Both the position numbers and the translations under genes were made by a program. A DNA stretch of 64,000 nt from Bacteriovorax stolpii (GTDB lineage Bacteria; Bdellovibrionota; Bacteriovoracia; Bacteriovoracales; Bacteriovoracaceae): assembly GCA_945883845.1 (NCBI GenBank), contig CAMCYI010000003.1, positions 62,001 through 126,000 of the forward strand, written 5' to 3'. The notes beneath the pieces were generated by a model that worked only from the letters and a program-made list of their open reading frames with translations, had not been told where the DNA came from and searched no databases. Below are positions 58,976 to 64,000 of the stretch, piece after piece. Every line of letters starts with the position of its first letter. Position 1 is the stretch's first letter.

Positions 58976-60568
58976 ATGAGAATCGTCACACAAGCTGAAA
59001 TGAAAGAACTCGAGAAGATGGCGCAGACGAAGTTCCATTTTCCGGAAAAATTGATTATTGAGAACGTAGCGATGGTAGGTGCCCGCACTATCGTTGAAAA
59101 ACTCGGCGAAGAAATTAACATCGGCGAAATCATTTTCCTCATAGGTAAAGGCAACAACGGAGGCACCGGCCTTGCTATTGCCCGGCATTTGTCGAGCATG
59201 GGTCTGGAGGCGCGCGCCTTCCTTCTTTCGGATGAGAATTCCTGGTCCAATGAAGTGAAAGAACAATTACAAATTGCACGCTCTTACGGCGTACGGACCA
59301 CTGTGATTGACGAACTTTCAGCGCTTGAAGCTTATTTTGAGCAAAATTCTTCTCCTAAGATCATCATTGATGCGATCTTCGGAACTGGTGTTCGCCTTCC
59401 TCTTTCAAATTTTATCTACGATGTCATCCATTTCATCAATTCCCATAAGGCCTATACAATTTCTCTCGATATACCAACAGGTGTAGAAGGGGATTCAGGA
59501 AGAACGCAGGGGAATGCCATTGAAGCCGACCTCACACTGGCCGTAGGATTTCCAAAGCTCGGCTACTATCAGGCCGACGGTCCCCGCATGGTAGGAGAAG
59601 TGGTTGTCCTTCCTATGGGAATTCCTTTCGATCTCGTGATGAAGGGCGGTGATAAATTTCTTATGGATGAAGATCTCAAAGATGAGCTTCCTAAGGAAAG
59701 AAATAAATTCGGTGATAAAAAACTTTTTGGCCACACACTTGTCATCGGAGGCTCTCATGGGCTCACCGGTGCTCTGGTTATGTCTTCTTCGGCTGCACTG
59801 AAAGTTGGCGCAGGTCTTGTGACCGCCAGTACGTGGGAGCCACAATATCAGGAATTCATCTCCCGTCTTATTCCTGAGATCATGACAGGCTACATCCCAG
59901 CTGATCAGGGCAAGTGGACTCGCTTGTTAAAAGATCTCGATAAATATGACTCTATAGTCATCGGCCCGGGACTCGCGCGCTCTAACCGCGCTCGTATGCT
60001 CGTGCTTGAAATCATGAATAACTTCTCTGGGCCCCTCGTGCTCGATGCAGATGCCATTAACGTTCTCAATCTGAAGGCTGATGCAGAAATTTTCCGGCTG
60101 AGAAATGCTCCTACACTTCTCACTCCGCACTTCGGAGAGCTCGCACGCTTTGCCGGTGTTCCACTGGAAGAAGTCATCCGCGAGCCTTACCTTCACCTGA
60201 AAGAAGTTATCGAACACATTAATTGCACCGTCATTCTGAAGGGACCTTGTACCTATCTTGGTTTTCCTAATGGAAAAACTTTCTTTAACTTCTCTCCGAA
60301 TGATGGCATGGCCACGGGCGGAGTAGGGGATGTTCTTGCAGGTATCCTTGGTGGTCTCATCGGACAGGAAGCGAATCTGAAGAAAAGAGATTCTCTTTAT
60401 AACCTTTATGAAAATCTCAATGGCACGATTCTCCTGGGTGTTCTCATTCACACATGGGCCGGAAAATTTGCGGCCGAAAAACTTGGTGTAAGACCAATGA
60501 CTGCCACGAGCCTGATAGAAGCATTTCCGGAAGCCTTTAAAGAACTCGAAGAGTTTCTGAAGGATTGA
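58976..60568 (+). CDS. nnr: bifunctional NAD(P)H-hydrate epimerase / ADP-dependent dehydratase
   Basis: This enzyme repairs damaged NAD(P)H hydrates. The 530 residues contain the epimerase domain (about 1-215) with GKGNNGGTGLAIARHL near 56-71 and DAIFGTGVR near 129-137. The dehydratase domain (about 225-525) has TLVIGGSHGLTGALVMSS, VIGPGLAR, LVLDADAINVL, LTPHFGELARFAG and NDGMATGGVGDVLAGILGG near 442-460. The epimerase loop usually reads GNNGGDG; here a Thr replaces the Asp, which might weaken that half. Order pdxJ-nnr-tsaE is common. Confidence 0.94.
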   Translation: MRIVTQAEMKELEKMAQTKFHFPEKLIIENVAMVGARTIVEKLGEEINIGEIIFLIGKGNNGGTGLAIARHLSSMGLEARAFLLSDENSWSNEVKEQLQIARSYGVRTTVIDELSALEAYFEQNSSPKIIIDAIFGTGVRLPLSNFIYDVIHFINSHKAYTISLDIPTGVEGDSGRTQGNAIEADLTLAVGFPKLGYYQADGPRMVGEVVVLPMGIPFDLVMKGGDKFLMDEDLKDELPKERNKFGDKKLFGHTLVIGGSHGLTGALVMSSSAALKVGAGLVTASTWEPQYQEFISRLIPEIMTGYIPADQGKWTRLLKDLDKYDSIVIGPGLARSNRARMLVLEIMNNFSGPLVLDADAINVLNLKADAEIFRLRNAPTLLTPHFGELARFAGVPLEEVIREPYLHLKEVIEHINCTVILKGPCTYLGFPNGKTFFNFSPNDGMATGGVGDVLAGILGGLIGQEANLKKRDSLYNLYENLNGTILLGVLIHTWAGKFAAEKLGVRPMTATSLIEAFPEAFKELEEFLKD

Positions 60569-60570
60569 TC

Positions 60571-61029
60571 ATGAATAAAAAACCAATCCGGGAATGGAAA
60601 AAAGTATTTCGCTCTGACCTTGCTTATATTGTGTATGAACTGAAGGATCTGGCAAAAGTTCCTGCGATGGTTATTCTCGATGGAGATCTCGGCGCAGGTA
60701 AAACTACTTTCACTCAGGCATTCGTTGGTGAAAAAGATATTCTGAGTCCGACGTATTCAATTCTCTCTGAAACAAAAAACTTTCTTCACGCTGATTTGTA
60801 CCGGATAGAAAAGAATGAGGAGATCCTCCAGCTTGAACTCGGGAACTACCTTGAAGACAAACAATACTTCTTTGTTGAGTGGGGAATGAAGTTCGCTCCA
60901 CGATTAATGAGAGAACTGCCGGAGACTTTTACTCCTTACGTACTCGAGATTCGCATTCATCAAGGGGGAGCAGAATCACCCGAAGGACCATCCCGGGACT
61001 TCATTTTGTACTCCCTTCACGAAGACTAA
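60571..61029 (+). CDS. tsaE: tRNA threonylcarbamoyladenosine biosynthesis protein TsaE
   Basis: TsaE is the ATPase that drives the TsaBD complex in making t6A37 of tRNA. The 152-residue product has the P-loop LDGDLGAGKTTF near 32-43, SPTYSILSE near 59-67, HADLYRIE near 73-80 and FFVEWGMKFAP near 103-113. I chose the ATG at 60571, with AAGGA ahead; the TTG at 60565 is less likely. The C-terminal 20 residues are extended. It follows nnr by 2 bases. Confidence 0.95.
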   Translation: MNKKPIREWKKVFRSDLAYIVYELKDLAKVPAMVILDGDLGAGKTTFTQAFVGEKDILSPTYSILSETKNFLHADLYRIEKNEEILQLELGNYLEDKQYFFVEWGMKFAPRLMRELPETFTPYVLEIRIHQGGAESPEGPSRDFILYSLHED

Positions 61030-61171
61030 CTAAGTTGGTCGGAATTTTTTGCCCAGAGACAAAGTGAAACTGAGGACAAAAAACGACCATGTTAAGTCCA
61101 TGATTCTATTCCCTTTTTCGAGGGGATTACTTGCCCCTATCAAAAATAATCTTAACCGTTACTTTTATAAG

Positions 61172-61201
61172 TTGACCTGACAAAATAAAAAAGGTCATAC
61201 T
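61172..61201 (+). promoter_or_regulatory. promoter of the Rrf2 gene with an embedded inverted repeat
   Basis: TTGACC (61172-61177), an 18-base spacer and CATACT (61196-61201) form the promoter. TGACCT (61173-61178) and AGGTCA (61192-61197) are an inverted repeat, centres 19 bases apart, covering the -35 box and reaching the -10 box. This is a good place for autorepression by the Rrf2 protein. Confidence 0.5.
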
Positions 61202-61214
61202 ATTTAGGAGATAA

Positions 61215-61282
61215 TTAGTCTGGATTGCGGTGAGCGACATCCGGATTAAGAATCTCTCGGGTAACACGGAAAAGGAACCCGA
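61215..61282 (+). promoter_or_regulatory. structured 5' leader of the Rrf2 gene: two hairpins
   Basis: A stem of 11 pairs (two G-U) joins 61215-61225 with 61239-61249. A second stem TCGGGT/ACCCGA joins 61257-61262 with 61277-61282. Together they fill most of a leader of about 110 bases, ending 26 bases before GGAGG. I cannot match it to a named riboswitch. Confidence 0.45.
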
Positions 61283-61318
61283 TCAAATCTACCAACTTTT
61301 GAATCATGGAGGAAAACA

Positions 61319-61846
61319 ATGAGACTTACTTCTAAAGGCCGTTACGCTGTTCGCGCTATGCTGGATCTGACTTTCCACTCAAATGGAAATCCAGTTCGCT
61401 TGCAGGAAATTTCAACTCGTCAATCAATCAGCTTACATTATCTTGAGCAGCTTTTCAGAAAGCTTCGCACTGGTAAAGTAGTGAAGTCAGTTCGCGGTCC
61501 GGGCGGAGGATACGTTCTCGCTCGTTCTATGGATGAAATCACTGTGAAAGACGTTCTTGACTGTGTTGGTGAGAACATCAACCCAGCTCGTGACATTCTC
61601 GGGATCCCATCTTCTGGTATCGAAATCATGAAAGATGAGCAAGGTAACGAGATCAACGCTATTGTTGATACAAAAGAATTTAACCTCACAAAAGGTTATT
61701 TCGAGAACCTCGGTACAATTATGCAAGACTACCTTGCTACAACTTCTCTCGGTGATCTTTCTCGCAAAGGTGCTGGAGCATTCGGCGAAGCAAGTGCAAA
61801 CAATGCATCTGCCATTCGTTCAAATGTTGGAGAAATGAACCAATAA
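61319..61846 (+). CDS. Rrf2-family regulator, IscR-like but without cluster cysteines
   Basis: The 175-residue transcription factor has the Rrf2 winged helix: LTSKGRYAVRAMLDL near 3-17, LQEISTRQSISLHYLEQLFRKL near 28-49 (recognition helix) and VRGPGGGYVLARS near 58-70. IscR binds a [2Fe-2S] cluster with three cysteines near residues 92-104; here only Cys82 is present, so it probably senses something else or acts constitutively. The C-terminal 40 residues (Ala/Asn/Ser-rich) are not typical. The desulfurase gene follows 6 bases later. The ribosome binding site GGAGG is excellent. Confidence 0.9.
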   Translation: MRLTSKGRYAVRAMLDLTFHSNGNPVRLQEISTRQSISLHYLEQLFRKLRTGKVVKSVRGPGGGYVLARSMDEITVKDVLDCVGENINPARDILGIPSSGIEIMKDEQGNEINAIVDTKEFNLTKGYFENLGTIMQDYLATTSLGDLSRKGAGAFGEASANNASAIRSNVGEMNQ

Positions 61847-61852
61847 GGTTTT

Positions 61853-63016
61853 GTGTCTTCTGATCGAATCTACTTAGATTACAATGCAACTTCGCCGCTT
61901 TCTGAATCAGTTAAAAGCTGGATCAAGAGCGGCGAAGTCATTTTTGCCAATCCTTCCAGCCAGCATAGCTCAGGCAAGTCTTCCCGCAAGCTGATCAACG
62001 AATCCCGCAAAGAAATTTACGATACATTTCACCTCGACGAAAAAAAGACGTCCTTGTTCTTTCATTCCGGCGCTACGGAGGCCATGAATACGTACGCACG
62101 CTCTTTTGCAGAGTGGACCAGACGGGAAGGAAGAGACCTCCTTATCGCCCTGAGTTCAGTGGATCATCCTGCAGTGACATCTCTCGCGGATACATTCCTG
62201 GGACCGCATGTAACCACACTGGAGCTCGCCAGAGATAAGAGTCTGCACTACCTCCATAGTGAAAATCTTCAAAAGCTAAAGGGCCTAAAGAAAACGAATC
62301 CGGACCTCGTGATTCTTTACCATCACCTCTGGGTTCACAACGAAACAGGACTCATTTCCCCTTTGAATGAACTCAATCAATTGAGAGAAATTCCGGATTT
62401 ATTTATTCATGTTGATGCTGTTCAGGCACCGGGAAAAATCCCGGACTGGCAGCAGATTAATGACCGGGATATTTTCAGTTTTTCTGCTCACAAGTTTGGT
62501 GCATTCAAGGGTGTCGGATTCAGTTTCATGCCACTTGGTATGCCTTTCTTCCCGATGCTGGTCGGAGGAGGTCAACAGCAGAATCTTCGCTCGGGAACTG
62601 AAAATCCAGTCACAGTACATACCGTCGCCCTCGCCTTGCAGGACCTGAAAAAGATCAGCGTGAATTCTATGGCCGAGAAAAAAAAATTACTTCTTGAGTT
62701 TATGAAAACGGAACTCGGCGATTGTGGAACTGTGATTGATGCCCAACCGACAAACAGCAATACAATCTATTTTTATCTAAAAAATCTGAGCTCGGATATT
62801 GCCCTTGCGTTGTTTGATCTGAACGGGATCATGATCTCTTCTGGATCTGCGTGCAGTAGCGGTACTGCCAAAGCGAGTGTCATCCTTGAGCACATGGGAC
62901 TTTCCTCTGTAGCGCGCAATGGCCTGCGACTTTCTCTTCCTTTCTGCCTGACGGATCAGGAATTTCTCAACATCCAGCAGAAACTCCGGGTCATTCTCGA
63001 AAAAATTAAAAAGTAA
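61853..63016 (+). CDS. cysteine desulfurase, NifS/IscS family, GTG start
   Basis: This PLP enzyme takes sulfur from cysteine for Fe-S clusters or thio-cofactors. The 387 residues show IYLDYNATSPL near 6-16, HSGATEAMNTYA near 71-82, DHPAV near 108, HVDAVQAPGKIP near 186-197, the PLP lysine in FSFSAHKFGAFKG near 206-218, RSGTENP near 245 and the active-site cysteine in SSGSACSSGTAKAS near 328-341. Initiation appears to be GTG at 61853, with AAGG a few bases ahead. It directly follows the Rrf2 gene. No iscU or other scaffold gene is in the window, so its acceptor is unknown. Confidence 0.93.
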   Translation: MSSDRIYLDYNATSPLSESVKSWIKSGEVIFANPSSQHSSGKSSRKLINESRKEIYDTFHLDEKKTSLFFHSGATEAMNTYARSFAEWTRREGRDLLIALSSVDHPAVTSLADTFLGPHVTTLELARDKSLHYLHSENLQKLKGLKKTNPDLVILYHHLWVHNETGLISPLNELNQLREIPDLFIHVDAVQAPGKIPDWQQINDRDIFSFSAHKFGAFKGVGFSFMPLGMPFFPMLVGGGQQQNLRSGTENPVTVHTVALALQDLKKISVNSMAEKKKLLLEFMKTELGDCGTVIDAQPTNSNTIYFYLKNLSSDIALALFDLNGIMISSGSACSSGTAKASVILEHMGLSSVARNGLRLSLPFCLTDQEFLNIQQKLRVILEKIKK

Positions 63017-63073
63017 GTTTTCCACTCAGGTTTGATTTTTTGTGTTCTCCCTTTTTTTTCACGAGCTTCTCCA

Positions 63074-63079
63074 TATAAT
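63074..63079 (+). promoter_or_regulatory. possible -10 box of a leaderless promoter
   Basis: A perfect TATAAT ends 6 bases before the ATG at 63086. The -35 region (T-rich) is poor, so this is weaker evidence than the other cases. Confidence 0.35.
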
Positions 63080-63085
63080 GTTTAC

Positions 63086-63856
63086 ATGGGAATGTTAGAG
63101 AGAATTAAACGCAAGCAGATTGATGGCTTCAAAGACTTCGTTCAGAATCTTGAAATCACCGCAGGAACAGTAAAACATCAGATCTTTACAACGGGTGTCC
63201 TGGAAGATCCTCTCTACATTTCATGGGTCATGAAGAATCTAAAAACTTACGACGACTTTATCCACCTCGGGAGCGGTGATATCAGCTCCGTGATGGCATC
63301 GCAGGACAGAGTCATCAACGTTTTTGCAAAGTGTATCTGGGGTGAGGGCGAGGAAAAAGTCACGGCCATGGAAAGCATCATTCCGAAATACATGTCTCAA
63401 CTCAGAGACGAACTCTCTTACCTACAAAGTGTGACTCCAGCTGAAAAAGAAGGAGCAAAATACTTCATGGTCAAGGCAACCCGTAAGCTCATGGGTGAAG
63501 ATCTGATCATTGGTTTCCGCTGGGACCTTCCTCCGATGGATGTCTATTATCCCCGCACATTCAAACCTGGCCTTGCTGAAATGTTTTATGAGTCTGGTAC
63601 GGTGGCCGCTAACGGGATGATTGAAGGCGGAAGACGAATGGGCCAGTGGCAACACTACTATGAAACCGGTCAAATTCTTGCATACGGTGATTACTACGAT
63701 GGATTGAAAGTCGGTGAGTGGACCTTCAATTATTCCAGCGGAAAAGTAAAAGCTCAGGGCAAGTACGTCTCAGACGAAAAGCACGGACACTGGAAAGAGT
63801 GGGATCGGAACGGTGAAATGCAGGATGTGGTTTACAATCAGGGTGTAAAAAGCTGA
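63086..63856 (+). CDS. protein with C-terminal MORN-type repeats
   Basis: I chose the ATG at 63086; the longer frame needs a TTG at 63032, and a third candidate is the ATG at 63092. The first 170 residues are helical and of no known family. From about residue 180 three or four repeats of about 23 residues follow, with the pattern YESGTVAANGMIEGGRRMGQW, YETGQILAYGDYYDGLKVGEW and YSSGKVKAQGKYVSDEKHGHW, which is the MORN_2/YwqK type. These often bind membranes or act as antitoxin-like partners. The product has no signal peptide and is convergent with the next gene. Confidence 0.7.
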   Translation: MGMLERIKRKQIDGFKDFVQNLEITAGTVKHQIFTTGVLEDPLYISWVMKNLKTYDDFIHLGSGDISSVMASQDRVINVFAKCIWGEGEEKVTAMESIIPKYMSQLRDELSYLQSVTPAEKEGAKYFMVKATRKLMGEDLIIGFRWDLPPMDVYYPRTFKPGLAEMFYESGTVAANGMIEGGRRMGQWQHYYETGQILAYGDYYDGLKVGEWTFNYSSGKVKAQGKYVSDEKHGHWKEWDRNGEMQDVVYNQGVKS

Positions 63857-63857
63857 T

Positions 63858-64000
63858 TTATTCTTCTTCGAACTGAACGTCGCCTGAAATTCTCACACCA
63901 TCAATTGATCTTTCTGTGCTCTCTTCGATAAAATCAAATTCAATACACTCGCATCCTTCAAAAGTTTCATTGAAAGCAATCGTGATCGTTTTCGGACAAA
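63858..64000 (-). CDS. C-terminal end of an unknown protein (start outside window)
   Basis: A minus-strand frame is open from the right edge to a TAA at 63858-63860, one base after the stop of the MORN gene. The 46 visible residues are acidic, with a CECIEFDF stretch and the tail DVQFEEE. The close convergent packing is like other gene ends in this window, but the frame is short and no family is recognised. Confidence 0.45.
   Translation of the reverse strand, partial: CPKTITIAFNETFEGCECIEFDFIEESTERSIDGVRISGDVQFEEE

Noticed and set aside
1..64000. Mobile elements, CRISPR arrays, prophage or integrase genes
   Set aside because: No transposase, integrase, direct-repeat array or phage structural gene was seen on either strand.

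Overview
The window reads as chromosome of a free-living or predatory Gram-negative bacterium of the Bdellovibrionota, most likely the Bacteriovorax/Peredibacter side. The reasons are indirect: LptD, TatA and lipoproteins show a two-membrane cell; gene orders such as rpsP-khpA-rimM-trmD and rplS-rnhB are deltaproteobacteria-like; and long cysteine-rich secreted proteins of no recognised family alternate with housekeeping genes. I see no phage, insertion sequence, CRISPR array, rRNA or tRNA. Genes are packed tightly, with many 1-17 bp overlaps and several convergent pairs that touch or overlap at their stops.

Layout. 0-10 kb: two tandem paralogous small exported proteins (the first cut by the window edge), an exported protein, a 41-residue lysine-rich microprotein, an acyl-CoA thioesterase behind a 1691-residue cysteine-rich lipoprotein, and a coiled-coil exported protein. 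10-15 kb: dus, a HAD phosphatase, ffh, rpsP, khpA, rimM, trmD. 15-23.4 kb, minus strand: a complete menaquinone block (DAHP synthase, menG, menB, menF, menD, menH, menA, menC, menE) with overlapping genes. 23.8-28.5 kb: a PF09936-type RNA methyltransferase, rplS, an outer-membrane-like protein, rnhB, a YraN-like remnant, a STAS protein and rsmI. In many deltaproteobacteria the methyltransferase-rplS-rnhB-yraN part follows trmD directly, so here the men block appears to split one translation locus. 28.5-41 kb: metallo-beta-lactamase-fold phosphodiesterase, accD-folC-lptD-pabA-like-trpF-like-surE-nlpD-like, a DnaQ-type exonuclease and a secreted EEP nuclease. 41-47 kb: a ferredoxin, a lipoprotein, a candidate small RNA, two tandem seven-repeat RCC1 proteins and a MurQ/GCKR-like protein. 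47-55 kb: tatA, queF, a ferrochelatase-MFS transporter fusion, an M14 peptidase, an ATP-grasp enzyme and a PilZ-GAF-AAA-Fis regulator. 55-64 kb: cdaA-cdaR-glmM-pdxJ-nnr-tsaE, an Rrf2 regulator with a cysteine desulfurase, and a MORN-type protein.

How they work together. The men block gives the whole chorismate-to-menaquinol route except a dedicated DHNA-CoA thioesterase, and its first gene (DAHP synthase) would feed the shikimate pathway. cdaA-cdaR-glmM ties c-di-AMP synthesis to amino-sugar supply for the wall. accD, folC and the PabA-like gene join fatty-acid and folate synthesis. The Rrf2 regulator and the desulfurase form an Fe-S or sulfur-transfer pair.

Most worth a second look: the ferrochelatase-transporter fusion at 47997-50429; a recurring promoter layout in which the -10 hexamer ends exactly 6 bases before the ATG with no ribosome binding site (26743, 28563, 52061, also 36534 and 63086), which predicts leaderless mRNAs; a compact promoter-three hairpin-terminator small RNA at 43047-43122; a 12-bp perfect hairpin that swallows the start of the exonuclease gene at 39154; and an AAA regulator that has lost the sigma-54 contact loop. 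All functional statements come from reading the sequence and remembered family features; no search was run.
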